A stretch of DNA of 64,000 nt. Source: Endomychus coccineus. Lineage: Eukaryota > Arthropoda > Insecta > Coleoptera > Endomychidae. The translations under genes and the position numbers were made by a program. Positions 53,388-64,000 of the stretch are shown here, piece by piece. Each line of letters opens with the position of its first letter. Positions within the stretch are counted from its first letter, which is position 1. Location of the stretch: NCBI GenBank assembly GCA_958510875.1, contig OY294067.1, forward strand, positions 252,603,736-252,667,735. The letters run 5' to 3'. The notes below the pieces were generated by a model, which was given only the letters and a program-made list of their open reading frames with translations, ran no database searches and was not told where the DNA came from.

Positions 53388-55123
53388 ACATTTTATTCCT
53401 CATTAGCCCATCATAGTTCGTGAACGATGATGACGTCATCATCGTTCATGAACTATGGTCGCCGGATTGAATCAGTTACTGTCATCGGTTCGAAGCAGTG
53501 ACGTCATCATCGTTCGTAAACTATGGTCGCCGGATTGAAACAATGAATGCCTCCCGTGACGTCATCACCGTTGGTAAACTATGATCGAAGGATCTTCAAT
53601 TCAATAAAATTAACATTCTGCATATCAAGACTTTTCATTTGATACCTATAAAGCTATGGTTGACATTCATAGATCCGTCTTGACAGTTCGCGTGACAGAT
53701 GCTTCATGGATCCACCACGTCACACCCTCCTAGACGCGACATGACACCTCGATGAAGACCTCACGTGACAGACATCATGACAACTCTTTCAACCACCATG
53801 ATGCTCTATGGTTTTGAGTTGGGTTAGCTCTGTAACCTTCAGCTCTATGGTACGTGATAGCCACCATGACACCTTGTGACAGACACTCCGTCGAAGTGAC
53901 AGACACCATATCTCACCGCGTGACAGATCATGTGATTTCAAAATCGTACAAGTCGCATGAGTCGGACGAGTCGAACTGGTGGCGACACCTCCACAAAGCA
54001 GTCTTTGTCACGTGGTGGTGACACCTACACGAAGCAGCCTGTACCTTCGGTCCACCATGACATCTGTCACGTGACACCTACACGAAGCAGCCTGTACCTT
54101 TAGCTCACCATGACAGCTGTCACGTGGTGGTGACACCTACACGAAGCAACCTGTACCTTTGGTCCGCCATGACAGCTGTCATGTGGTGGCGACATCTCCA
54201 TGAAGTAGCCTGTACCCCCAGGGTCGCCATGACAGCTGTCACGTGGTGGCGACATCTCCACGAAGCATTCTGTACCTTCGATGACAGCTGTCACGTGGTG
54301 GTGACATCTCCATGAAGCAGCCTGTACCTTTGGACCAAAGGTACAGATTGCTTCCTAGAGGTGGCGGAGCCCCCTCCACGAAGCAGTCTGTACCTTGGGT
54401 CCGCCATGACAGCTGTACCTTATGATCGCCATGACAGCTGGACCTTATGGTAGCCATGACAGCTGTACCTCATGCTCGCCATAACAGCTGGACCTTATGG
54501 TCGCCATGACAGCTGGACCTTATGGTCACCATGACAGCTGTCACTTGGTGGTGACACCTACACGAAGCAACCTGTACCTTATGATTGCCATGACAGCTGG
54601 TCCTTATGGTCGCCATGACAGCTGGTCCTCATGGTCGCCATGACAGCTGGTCCTTATGGTCGCCATGACAGCTGGTCCTTATGGTCGCCATGACAGCTGG
54701 ACCTTATGGTTGCCATGACAGCTGGTTCTTATGCCCGCCATGACAGCTGGTCCTTATGGTCGCCATGACAGCTGGTCCTTATGGACGCCATGTCAGTTGG
54801 TCCTTATGGTCACCATGACAGCTGGTCCTTATGACCACCATGACAGCTGGTTCTTATGGTCGCCATGACAGCTGGACCTTATGGTCGCCATGACAGTTGG
54901 ACCTTAGGGCCGCCATGCTGCCATGTGTTAGTCACGTGACTCTGTACATGTGACACACTTTTTATACACACCCTGTATACTCTTTACAAATAAAATAAAA
55001 TCCTTATCACCTACATCCTTTCAAAACTGATAAGGACGAGCTCATGCACCGGATGCACATCGACAGCTAGACCGGAAGTGGAGACCGGATATCCTGAGCC
55101 CGAACGCGAGGAGTTCATCTACT
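53388..55123. repeat. right terminal inverted repeat of the Polinton
   Basis: An inverted copy of 42147-43874 ending ...GAGTTCATCTACT. It includes the palindrome at 53422-53447, the unique middle part and the tandem 25-bp/60-bp block at about 53995-54915. The arms differ by repeat number and scattered substitutions. Confidence 0.9.
54000..54915. repeat. tandem repeats in right TIR
   Basis: Inverted counterpart of 42350-43200. Units read GCCATGACAGCTGGTCCTTA + TGGTC. Copy number differs from the left arm. Open frames are repeat artefacts. Confidence 0.9.
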
Positions 55124-55129
55124 GTAGAC
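55124..55129. repeat. target-site duplication GTAGAC, right
   Basis: Matches 42141-42146. Confidence 0.9.
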
Positions 55130-55181
55130 ATTTTAATGAAATTGATTTTTGCAATCTTTAGAGTAACACCAAACACTTTCT

Positions 55182-56195
55182 CAGTGGCGTAACTAACTCT
55201 GCCGGGGCTCCAGTGCAACAACCTAGTAAGGGGCCCCTTCAACAATTTAATAGCAATACACATTCACATATGAAGATTTTGTCTGTGTTCTATGTTATCT
55301 ATGTTTAATTCCAATCTCGCTATCCATCTTGTAATCTTACAATTAATATTACAATCCATAGTCTCACAATCTATAATATATACGCTTATATCTTGGTAAC
55401 AATCTTTAAAATCTCGCACTGCGAACTTTCGCCTTAACGAACTTTTCGATTATTGCATCCATGTTTCCTCTTAACGAGGTCGTCACCTTACTCTCTATCG
55501 ACAATGCACTTAGGATCGCCAGTCCCTGTTGTCCCATCGGATTTCGCAGATAATTTTTTCATTTTCAATGTTGAAAAGGAGCGCTCTGCTATTGCAACGG
55601 TCACTGGAATGGTCAAAAACAGTAAAACTACTGAGCAGACGTTCGGAAAGCTAGCCGAGAGAGTAAAATACTCGATCAATATTAAGTTAGCCAATTTCCT
55701 GATGGAATGTATCTTAGAAATTTGATCTGACAACTACGCAGGGACAACATCTAATTGAACAGTTGATCAGTTACGTCGTCATGATATTCTTCGCGAAATT
55801 TTTTGCATTCCTTCGCAACAGGGACCCGTTTCGTGACATGAAAGCAAGAAAACAACTACACTTTTCCGAAACCACAATATCATAAATTTCGTTGTCAATC
55901 TTTTTAAAAATAAATGATGAATTTCACGATTTGGGGGCCTCAAATTTCGTAAAATTGTAAAATATTGAGGCCAAAGTGTCAAATATTCTGACAAAGATCT
56001 CTCATTGACAAAGAGGCTCTCATTGTAAAATATTTAAACCCAATTTTTATTAAAATAATTAATGAATATTTTTGTCACACAATTACAACGTACGTGAAAT
56101 AATATCATAACAAAAAAAAAACCTCGGTGGGGGGCCCCCGGTGCCAGGGGCCCCAGGCAATTGCACCGACTGGACCGGCGGTAGATACGCCACTG
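55182..56195 (-). mobile_element. hAT element relic
   Basis: Ends CAGTGGCGTAACTA and, inverted, CAGTGGCGTATCTACCGCCGG. The flanks CACTTTCT and CACTTTAG form an imperfect 8-bp duplication (6 of 8). It contains a hAT C-terminal dimerisation fragment. The target is 50 bp from the Polinton. Confidence 0.75.
55488..55660 (-). pseudogene. hAT transposase C-terminal dimerisation fragment
   Basis: The minus-strand frame reads FPNVCSVVLLFLTIPVTVAIAERSFSTLKMKK, the conserved hAT dimerisation block (LTIPVTxAxAERSFSxLKxIK). Both upstream and downstream parts are lost or frame-shifted. Confidence 0.75.
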
Positions 56196-56204
56196 CACTT
56201 TAGA

Positions 56205-57030
56205 ATCTAATTAATCGGAGTTGACTGTTCACCTACTACTTGATGAAACTCGTTCAATAGAGAAAATATTAATAATACCTTGATTTAATGAATTTGATTC
56301 AAACAGTAACATCATTGTGGAAGCTGCAAGAAATGGTGTAACGTTGGAATAATAAATTTCAACATTCAATAATACTGAATATCATAATAAATATTCCTCA
56401 GGAATAGTAGAAGTAGTAGATACTGTGGCAATTCCATCTGTCTCCAACGAGAGTCGAGAAATGAGAAAAGAGTAAATAAAGTGAGTCATTATATCAGAGA
56501 CGTTGTTAAATGTTCCGTTGGTACAATTTATACGCAGGGCAGAAAGATTATTGGCCCTAGATTTTTGACTAGCAGAAAAATGCAAGAATATGAGTCGAGT
56601 TCTTAATATGTATCCTAATGGCTATCATTATACATTATAGAGAGCACATTGTCTGTATAGGAAATTCGCTTTCCCTTGAAATCATTGTATCGTCTGGTGT
56701 TCGTTAGAGAGCTCATTAAGCCCCAATTTTGATTTACATTTATCAATGATCTTTCTTTTCTGTACATTTTGAATGTTTACTGAAGACCTCAAGTTAGATT
56801 TATCCACGGAAATATTCAATTAGATTTACATTCCTCCCACTTATATTGTTAGAGAAAGAACATGTTTCTTGATGTAACTTAATGTAAAATGATATCAATA
56901 TCAAAAAAGAAAAACAAAATATTTTGTGAATACAAACTCAGTGATAATACTTTGTTGTACAAGATGGAATCAGTATGGGTGTGAGAATTAACTGCAACCT
57001 TAGATATAAATATTCCAAATTGAGCTTTAC
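56205..57030. other. intergenic, no gene supported
   Basis: Short frames on the minus strand (56382-56585, 56879-57220) show no domain. Confidence 0.4.
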
Positions 57031-57035
57031 AATGT

Positions 57036-57227
57036 ATGGATTTATCAAAACACAAATTCCGGAATTTGCTAATAATAATAAGCTTATTCCACAGTTTAGT
57101 TCGACCGATATTGGAATATTGCTGTATACTTTCATGTGAGGTACCACTGTGGAATGTAATTAATTTAAATTTGGTTGGATCTATACTAGAACTAAAATCA
57201 TCAACTATTCTCACTAACAACTCGTAG
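57036..57227 (+). pseudogene. short LINE C-terminal relic
   Basis: ISLFHSLVRPILEYCCILSC matches the LVRPILEY block after the RT domain of non-LTR retrotransposons. Nothing else of the element remains. Confidence 0.5.
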
Positions 57228-57599
57228 ATTGTTTAATAACGAAATTTAGAAGTCTAGAACGATTTAATATCTTCAACAGTAGTCTAGTTATCAGACATGC
57301 TGTAAGCAACCACTGTCGGGTGGTTTTCATTATTTTATGGCTCCCATTAGCGAGATTTCTAGGTTTGTTGATGCTCTTCCAGCTACTGCAGATACTTTCG
57401 ATGAAGCAAAAGAAAACTAAATTGTATTTTATAATTTGAATTTTACAATTGTTTTTCAAACTTATTAAACACTCTTATGTATTATTTGGGTTGTATACAA
57501 TTGATTATATAATTCATCATAAATTAGGCCAATAACAATCACAAATTCACATAGTCACCGTGTATAGATGAACGAATATACTCTTGACGACGTGGTTTA

Positions 57600-58800
57600 A
57601 TCACTTTCTGGTTGGTCCAACAAATAATAACAAAGGTTTGTATTAATTACCAAACGTCAATTAAAATCGCAATGAATCGCTTCGGAAAGGCTTCAGATTT
57701 AGAAATAAGCGAATCAATTGAATTGTTAACGCCTGCAAACACGGTAAAAACGAACAAATGCATTTGGCAGCAGTTTTTTATATTTAGTGAATAGCGGAAA
57801 TATGAATTTCTTGAGCAGACTTCGAACGAACGCTTGGCAAATATTCTTATAGATTTGGCTTTCAACATGAAGCGAACTAATTGCAACGATTATAAGGAAG
57901 GAGTTGTGAAGACGATTTGGAATATTTCCGCAAAGCTTCTCCAGAGAAAGTACTTTGAAGATTTTAATCGGAAAATAGACCTACTCAAAGACATAGTTTT
58001 TGAGGATGGCAGAAAGGCACGTGCGGCCAAAAGAAGAGCGCTACAACCACTTCCAGAGAAAATAAAATCCAGTTCTGCAGCTCTGACAACTAAAGAGATC
58101 AGCAAGATTGTTGAAAACTAGGACGAAAACTCACCGGACGTCCTACAAAAAAGTTCCACTAGATTTCTGTCGTCGAGCTCGCGCGACGTGGCAACGAAGC
58201 AACCTTCTTTCTAGTAGAATTTTTCAAGAACTGTGTTGACATGTATGGTGAACTTACAGGCCTTATTGAATACAACCATATTCTCCAAAACTAAACAGGG
58301 CGGAGAAATATATACCACTGCATCTGAATGGTTAACATCGAACAAATAATGTCGAGTGCTTCTACTACAGAAGATATCAAGCGAATGAACACCAAAAATC
58401 AAAAAGAAACGATTGTTCTTGACTCCAAACCTGGATTGGAAAAGGACAGGTATTTGGTACAAAAATTGTCCAATGGGTATTAGCCAACTTGGTAAGCGTA
58501 AAGTATTGGCATTGATATCAAGAAAGTGAAAATAACCTCATTCATTTAAATCGTTCCGCTGTAAGCAATTTAACAAAATCTGGATCCAGCTTGCAAGAAG
58601 TTATTCAAATCACTGGTCATCCTTCAAGTGAGTCTCTGAAATCATACCTAAAGCTAAGCAACGAACATCATCTTAACATCGTTGATGAAATAAGAAAAAC
58701 AACCCTGCCCTGCACTACTAATATAGGTAGCTCATCGACAGATAAGAATGTTTCAAATATTACTTACAATAATTGTACGTTCAATATTAATACAAAATAA
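57600..58800 (+). pseudogene. Crypton-like tyrosine recombinase relic
   Basis: Frames resemble the insect Crypton-type protein. From ATG 57672 MNRFGKASDLEI, then 57834-58121 (FNMKRTNCNDYKEGVVKTIW, ... KRRALQPLPEKIKSSSAALT, TKEISKIV). Around 58400-58490 the broken frames give RLFLTPN-like sequence and WYKNCPMG. The last piece, 58591-58800, has VIQITGHPSSESLKSYLKL, the tyrosine recombinase C-terminal block with HxxS, then YNNCTFNI and a stop. At least three frame breaks and a damaged middle make it inactive. The assignment is from remembered motif order. Confidence 0.6.
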
Positions 58801-58804
58801 ATGA

Positions 58805-59385
58805 TAAATATAATAATTTATTATTATCGTTCTATTCATCATATAATCGTAACCAATACCACTCAAGCAAACGAAAATATTCAATTATACTAACCTCCTT
58901 ACTCGACGTATATCCTTAAAACACCACTCCAGCTAACGCTGTCGTAGTGTTTCGCAGAATACGTCTCATGACTTGGAAGTATAATCGATTATTTTCTATG
59001 CTCTTGTGATATTGAAACTGAATAAATAAATGAATAAAATACGTTTCCTGAAGTCATATTTTGAGACGATAGCTATGTTATCCTACTAGTCGATGTTACC
59101 TTTCTGACTGCTATATAGCCCTCCCACTATCAATAATACCAATATCTATCAATTTACGAGTTCACCGCCTTTCTCCTCCGTTGCTCTCATAAAAATTGGA
59201 TACACATACGGCTATGTTCTAACACTAGCTTAAATAAACCCTTTCATACTGCTTTATGAATTCGAATCTATATAACTAGTGCAGTCCAATGGGTATTGGA
59301 CCCATAAATCCTTGGAAAATGGATCGATTTTGATGGGACAAAGTGCATTCTCTTCAGAATGTCATCAGAAAAAAAGTTGACCACA
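58805..59385. other. intergenic, no gene supported
   Basis: AT-rich sequence with no open frame over 60 codons of interest. Confidence 0.4.
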
Positions 59386-59389
59386 ACAG

Positions 59390-60555
59390 AAGTTGCGCCA
59401 ATTGTTTATATTGTTTATAAACAATAAATATACAATTTAATTATCTCATTCTTGAGATTACATGAAAATTTCTAAACTGCAAAATTTGAGCGTTTTTGAT
59501 CGGATAAACTAATTTTTATTATAAACATAAAATTTATTTATCAACAAAATAGATCAATTCGACCAAAACTCCGACTATGGGGTCGTTTTCGGATAATTTT
59601 GGTATTCTGAGTTCGATTTTATCGTCAATATCGTCGAATGTATACCTACAAAGTTGCTAATTTGTTATAAACAATTTATATTTATTATAAAATACACGTC
59701 TTTAAATGCATTCTCGTGGAAATTTTCAAAAGCGAATTAGAAAAAATTAATAAAAATGTTGATGTTTTAGTATGACAAAGTATCAATAAATATATATTAA
59801 ATTAAACATATTAATTTTTTACGGAGGTATGGGAGAGTTGTTATGGAAAGGAAAACAATTATTTAAAATTAGTGGCACGTATTTTTTTTATTATATTAAG
59901 ATTCAATACATTTCATCAATTTTGTCAGAAAAATCAAGTTCTGAGTTTGCATATTATGTAAAAATGTCACATTTCTTTTTTCTTCATTTGTTAATAAATA
60001 ATTTGCTTATAACAATTCAAAAATTTATGTATGCATTTAAAGACCATAATAGCGATGATATCGTACACAGGAAGCCAAAAGTATCCGAAAACAACTATAA
60101 ACCCGATATTTTGGTCAAATTCGTATTTTTATTAATAAACATAATTGTTTATATTAATTCAAAAATTAATTTATGCATTTGAAGACCATAATAGCAATAA
60201 AATTGTTTTCAGGAGGCCAAAGTTATCCGACAACGACTATAAACTCGACATTTTGGTCAAATTCGTATATTTAATAATGAATATAATTTGTTTATAACAC
60301 ATTAGCAAATTTGTGGGTATACATTCGACAATATTGACGATAAAATCGAACTCAGAATACCAAAATTATCTGATAGTCGGAGTTTTGATCGAATTCATCT
60401 ATTTTGATAATAAATAAATTGTTTATAACAAAAAATTGTCTTTATCCGATCAAAAACGGTCGAATTTTGCATTTTTTAGAAATTTTTATGTAATCTCAAA
60501 AATGAGCTAATCAAATTGTTTATTTATTGTTTATAAACGATATAAGCAACTATCT
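59390..60555. mobile_element. 1.17-kb fold-back element
   Basis: Arms of about 280 bp (59390-59680 and 60280-60555) are inverted copies: both contain ATTGTTTATAAACAATAAA-type ends, TTTTTGATCGGATAAA, CGGAGTTTTG and TCGATTTTATCGTCAATAT. The centre holds a direct repeat of about 125 bp (about 60045-60175 and 60180-60290) with GACCATAATAGC. The 117-codon frame at 59829-60182 lies in this repeat and is not considered a gene. Confidence 0.75.
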
Positions 60556-60589
60556 TAAATAGTAGACCTCCGCGGATAGCTAATCTTGA

Positions 60590-61860
60590 AAAATCTTGGC
60601 TTCCGGATGGATTCCGCGTCACAATAGCTCGACTTGATGCCGATGTTTCGCCAACCATTACAGGTGGCATCTTCAGGGCATGCTTGAGACTTGGACTAAA
60701 ACTGGTTCTACTGGTTTCTGTAGTCGTATTTATTGAAGAAAAAAATCCTTCACTCTACACAGTTCACTGCCTTTATTCCGGTGGTTAACTTCGTTCCGGC
60801 ACCCGACCATGCCGTTGTGTGACCATGTGCGAAGTGGAAGTTTCTAGGATGGGTTTCCAAATGTTGGGAACGTAATATCCTGAGTCACGGTTCAGATTAT
60901 TTGGATGTTTTAGGATTTCTATAGCTTCAAGGATTTTTCGCTGATTTGGGAAGTGTGTGTTTCAAATTGACCTGAGCCAGAACCCACCTCCCCCCCCCCG
61001 CCTGCTTTATCCACGGCCTATCTTTCATATATCGGAAATATAACAGATCAAATTTCGAAAATCCTCAAAAACATAATATTTGTACCTGTTTTTCCACACT
61101 TCCAAACTTATCTCAGTTTTACAAACCTATCAGATTGGATGTTTTAGGATTTCTATAGCTTCAAGGATTTTTCGCTGATAGAAGTTTGGGGCTCGGGCTA
61201 GGATTTTAGTATCTTCAAAAAGGATTTGATGTCAAACCTGTGTTCCGCAAGTGCAGATCTACTGGTGTTACGAAGCCTTGTACAGCGCTCATGTTCTTTC
61301 ACACGAGTAGCTACATTGGTGAAACAGGTCGTACAGTTACTGTACGACCTGTTTCACCAATGTAGACTTTACCGCAAGAACGGGGAATGCTATAAACACC
61401 TTCCAAGTAAAGAGGAGGAGGGGGATCTTTGATAGGTTTGTAAAACTGAGATAAGTTAAGTTTGGAAGTGTGGAAAAATATTATGTTTTTGAGGAAATTC
61501 GATCTGTTATATTTCCAATATATGAAAGAAAGGCAGTGGATAAAGCAGGCGGGGGGGGGGGGTTCTGGCTCAGGTCGATTTGAAACACACACTTCCAAAA
61601 TCAGCGAAAAATCCTTGAAACTATAGAAATCCTAAAACATCCAAATGATCTGAACCGTGACTCAGGATATTATCTTCCCAAAAGGATTTTTCCTACTATA
61701 AATACGGCTACAGAAACCAGGAGAACCAGTTTCAGTTCAAGCCTCAGATGCCCTGAAGATGCCACCTGTAATGGTTGGCGAAACGTCGGCATCATGTCGA
61801 GCTATTGTGACGCGGCATCCATCTGGAAGCCAAGATTCTTCACGATATAAACAATTTGCG
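60590..61860. mobile_element. Penelope-like element remnant with inverted terminal repeats
   Basis: Hammerhead-like repeats lie at both ends in opposite orientation (60590-60720 minus; 61720-61850 plus). Between them, 60895-61130 and 61430-61680 are inverted copies of each other. The minus frame 61311-61598 contains GVYSIPRSCGKVYIGETGRTV, the GIY-YIG nuclease motif typical of Penelope-like elements. The RT is missing. A C- or G-rich run (60991-61000; 61550-61561) marks both arms. Confidence 0.7.
61311..61440 (-). pseudogene. GIY-YIG endonuclease fragment (Penelope-like)
   Basis: YLEGVYSIPRSCGKVYIGET gives the two halves of the motif (GVY...VYIG) followed by TGRTVTVR. The frame ends in a short palindrome around 61320-61360, where GTCGTACAGTTACTGTACGAC folds back. 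The rest of the nuclease is missing. Confidence 0.65.
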
Positions 61861-61869
61861 CAACTTTAT

Positions 61870-62620
61870 TTGTGTTCAACTTTTTTTCTGATGATATTCC
61901 GAAGAGTTCTTTGTCCCAACAAAATCCATACATTTCCCGGATTCACGGGTTTGGCCTATTTTATACCCATTTGACTGCCTTAATCTAACTACAATACAAA
62001 ATACATTTCCATTGGTCGAATATGGAAGCATATTTACCTTCATCTGCATATTTATCAAGTCATCGTCTCTGAACACTGGGTCTCTTTGTAGTTGATTGCC
62101 TACTATGGAGATTCAAAACTGGTAATCCTAATAGCATGAACTCTAATAAGCTTAATTTATCAACGAAATCATATGATATTTGAATCATACAAGATGCTGC
62201 TCCCGAAATAGAATATTCTTGTTACATTAAATAATTTCGCATTAATAATATTCATTGTTCCCTTTGTCAACACTGCTCGTGAAAGAAGACAAATTGCGCT
62301 TTATTATTAAATATTTTCACGTAAAGAATCGTGGACAATTCACGAACCAAGCTCTGTTTTTAATAAAGCGACTCGGGTAAATAGTAATCAATCAATCACG
62401 AGAGACAGCTTATCTTTCAATTTTCCTTTGTTCCGACGGTTTACATCTGGATGTTCGATTGTGAAATATAATACCCATTTCGATTTCGCAAAGGTATTAA
62501 GGTTATGGCTAACTTCATCAGTTCTGAAAACTACATCATCCAACAACAAAAATATTCACAATGAGTCAATAGCTTAGGGATTAATTAATTTTTTTATAAT
62601 ACATATTTAATTAATTCATT
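61870..62620. other. intergenic, no gene supported
   Basis: No recognisable domain in either strand. Confidence 0.4.
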
Positions 62621-62627
62621 CATTCTT

Positions 62628-62951
62628 TCAAGTAAATATTCCATTATGCAGGAGGTTTCGTTTAATATTGATTATATTAGATGAACTCAGGTTTCTTTGA
62701 TGATAACGTACATTTTTATGATTTTGAGTTTGTTGGAGAACTGACTTGACAATGACAAAATAACACACAACATGAATCAGAAATATTCCAAGGAAGTAAG
62801 AGATGACAAATTTACGAAGTGAACTCTCTTCAAGTTTAACAGTAAGATAATTAGTCCAGGCAATAAGCCGGGAAAAAGGCCATAATAAAATAAAAAAATA
62901 TAGTAAGCTAGAATTTTTTTTGCATTTTGTTCCTAATACCCCATAGATCAT
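62628..62951 (-). CDS. possible exon of a membrane protein
   Basis: 107 codons from an ATG at 62951. Two hydrophobic segments are visible (SSLLYFFILLWPFSRLIAW and FVISYFLGIFLIHVVCYFVI), separated by a charged loop and followed by a polar tail (QQTQNHKNVRYHQRN). The composition looks more like a real polytopic membrane protein than random AT-rich DNA. No family or clear splice partner was found, so it could be chance. Confidence 0.3.
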   Translation of the reverse strand: MIYGVLGTKCKKNSSLLYFFILLWPFSRLIAWTNYLTVKLEESSLRKFVISYFLGIFLIHVVCYFVIVKSVLQQTQNHKNVRYHQRNLSSSNIINIKRNLLHNGIFT

Positions 62952-64000
62952 TCATGACTATCAAGACCGCGGGGGTCGACCTTTCTACCCCCTCAAACCG
63001 GGGTTTCAACCCCTCAAAGGAGCATTCTTATAAAAACAGTCCAAAATTAATGAATTAAGAGCCGAAAATGACCCCTAGTATGTTTTTAGGGTCGCTGATC
63101 ACGATTCCGCAGCTAGTTTTCTCGGTAAACTCCCTCCAGATGGGAAATTTGGAAAATTTATATATAATATATAATTTATAATCTTGTTGCAAAAATGACC
63201 TCTAGTAGGTTTTTTGGGTCGCTGATCACGATTCCCCTGTTATTTTTCCCAAAAAAAACTTTCTTCAGATCGAAAAAATTCGGGAAATTTGAGATTTTCC
63301 TGAGATGGTTGTGAATAATAAAGTATAATTTTGTTGCAAAAATGACCTACAATAGGTTTTTTGGGTCGCTGATCACAATTCCGCTGTTATTTTTCCAAAA
63401 AAACTCTCTCCAGATAGAAAATTCGGGAAATTGGAGATTTTCCTGAGACGTTTGTGAATAATAAAGTATAATTTTGTTGCAAAAATGACTTCTAGTAGGT
63501 TTTTTGGGTCGCTGATCACGATTCCGCTGTAATTTTCCCCAAAAAAGTCTCTCCAGATAGAAAATTCGGGAAATTTGAGATTTTTCTGAGACGGTTATGG
63601 ATAATAGAGTATAATTTTGTTGCAAAAATGATCTCTAGTCATGACCTCTAGTAATTTTTGCAACAAAATTATAGTTTATTAGGTATTCATAACCGCCTCA
63701 GGAAAATCTCAAATTTCCCGAATGTTTCATCTGTAGAGTTTTTTGAGAAAAATAACAACCGAATCGTGATCAGCGACCCAAAAAACCTACTAGAGGTCAT
63801 TTTTGCAACAAAATTAAAAGTTATATATTATATATAAATTTTCCAAATTTCCCATCTGGAAAGAATTTTCCGAGAAAACTGACTGCGGAATCGTGATCAG
63901 CGACTCAAAAAAGATACTAGGGGTCATTTTCGGCTCTTAACTCATTAATTTTGGATTGTTTTTATAAGAATGCTCCTCTGGGGGTTTGAAACCCCGTTTT
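62940..64000. mobile_element. large fold-back repeat, cut by the window end
   Basis: Centre near 63640. The left arm contains three or more direct units of about 150-170 bp with GGTCGCTGATCACGATTCC and TTTTGTTGCAAAAATGACC; the right arm carries them inverted (GGAATCGTGATCAGCGAC). Outermost CCGGGGTTTCAACCCCTC (left) mirrors the GGGGTTTGAAACCCCG at the window end. No coding capacity. Confidence 0.75.

Larger units (their letters stand above)
42147..55123. mobile_element. Polinton/Maverick-like element lacking DNA polymerase B
   Basis: 12,977 bp, with 5'-AG and CT-3' ends, 1.73-kb inverted terminal repeats and a 6-bp target duplication. It carries integrase, packaging ATPase, DUF8207-like, fiber-like, PLA2, adenain-type protease, minor and major capsid, MSV199-like and membrane proteins. 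This gene set defines Polintons and the related adintoviruses, which form icosahedral virions and integrate into host DNA. Protein-primed DNA polymerase B, normally about 3 kb, is absent, and every interval over 300 bp between genes is accounted for. Genes run on the minus strand except the one at 44110. Several genes are frame-broken, so this copy is probably a fossil or a defective provirus. Confidence 0.92.

Noticed and set aside
59829..60182. 117-codon frame with hydrophobic segments
   Set aside because: It lies in the centre of a fold-back element with internal direct repeats and has no recognisable domain.

Overview
The window is AT-rich eukaryotic nuclear DNA from an insect, most likely a beetle (inference only). 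It contains spliceosomal introns, a four-exon double-stranded-RNA-binding protein gene of the R2D2/Loquacious type, and many insect-type transposons: BEL/Pao, Jockey-like LINEs, Penelope-like elements, Harbinger, hAT, P-like, Tc1/mariner-like and Crypton-like. No rRNA, tRNA or CRISPR was recognised.

Layout. 1-9.8 kb: LINE relics, a Tc1/mariner-like transposase relic, fold-back repeats and gene-poor DNA. 9.86-19.35 kb (minus): the R2D2/Loqs-like gene, 319 codons in four exons, with introns full of transposons (a 0.94-kb fold-back, a Harbinger inside a MITE, a LINE). 19.7-21.4 kb: a decayed Harbinger element. 22.13-27.93 kb (minus): a complete but frame-broken BEL/Pao retrotransposon with 220-bp LTRs and 5-bp target duplication CGATC. 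28.45-37.38 kb (plus): two or three exons of an unrecognised gene separated by an 8.4-kb intron that holds Penelope-like and LINE debris. 38.0-42.07 kb: a Jockey-like LINE interrupted by a P-like THAP transposon and a hAT element.

42,147-55,123 is the most interesting region: a 12,977-bp Polinton/Maverick-type virus-like element. It has about 1.73-kb terminal inverted repeats, 5'-AG...CT-3' ends and a perfect 6-bp target duplication GTAGAC. It encodes a retrovirus-type integrase with a chromodomain, packaging ATPase, DUF8207-like protein, fiber-like coiled-coil protein, phospholipase-A2-domain virion protein, adenain-type protease, minor capsid protein, major capsid protein, an MSV199-type protein with a 50-nt intron, and one opposite-strand membrane protein. 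It encodes no protein-primed DNA polymerase B, the usual hallmark of the group, and there is no room for one. The virion module (capsids, protease, ATPase, PLA2, fiber) and the integration module are both present, so the element looks like a polymerase-less or helper-dependent Polinton. Four genes have start or frame anomalies: a nonsense codon in the ATPase, frame shifts in the minor capsid and DUF8207 genes, and a protease with no usable upstream ATG. The protease frame joins the PLA2 frame exactly at a canonical A AAA AAC slippery heptamer.

55.1-64 kb: a second hAT, LINE and Crypton-like relics, two large fold-back repeats, and a Penelope-like element with GIY-YIG remains and hammerhead-like motifs.
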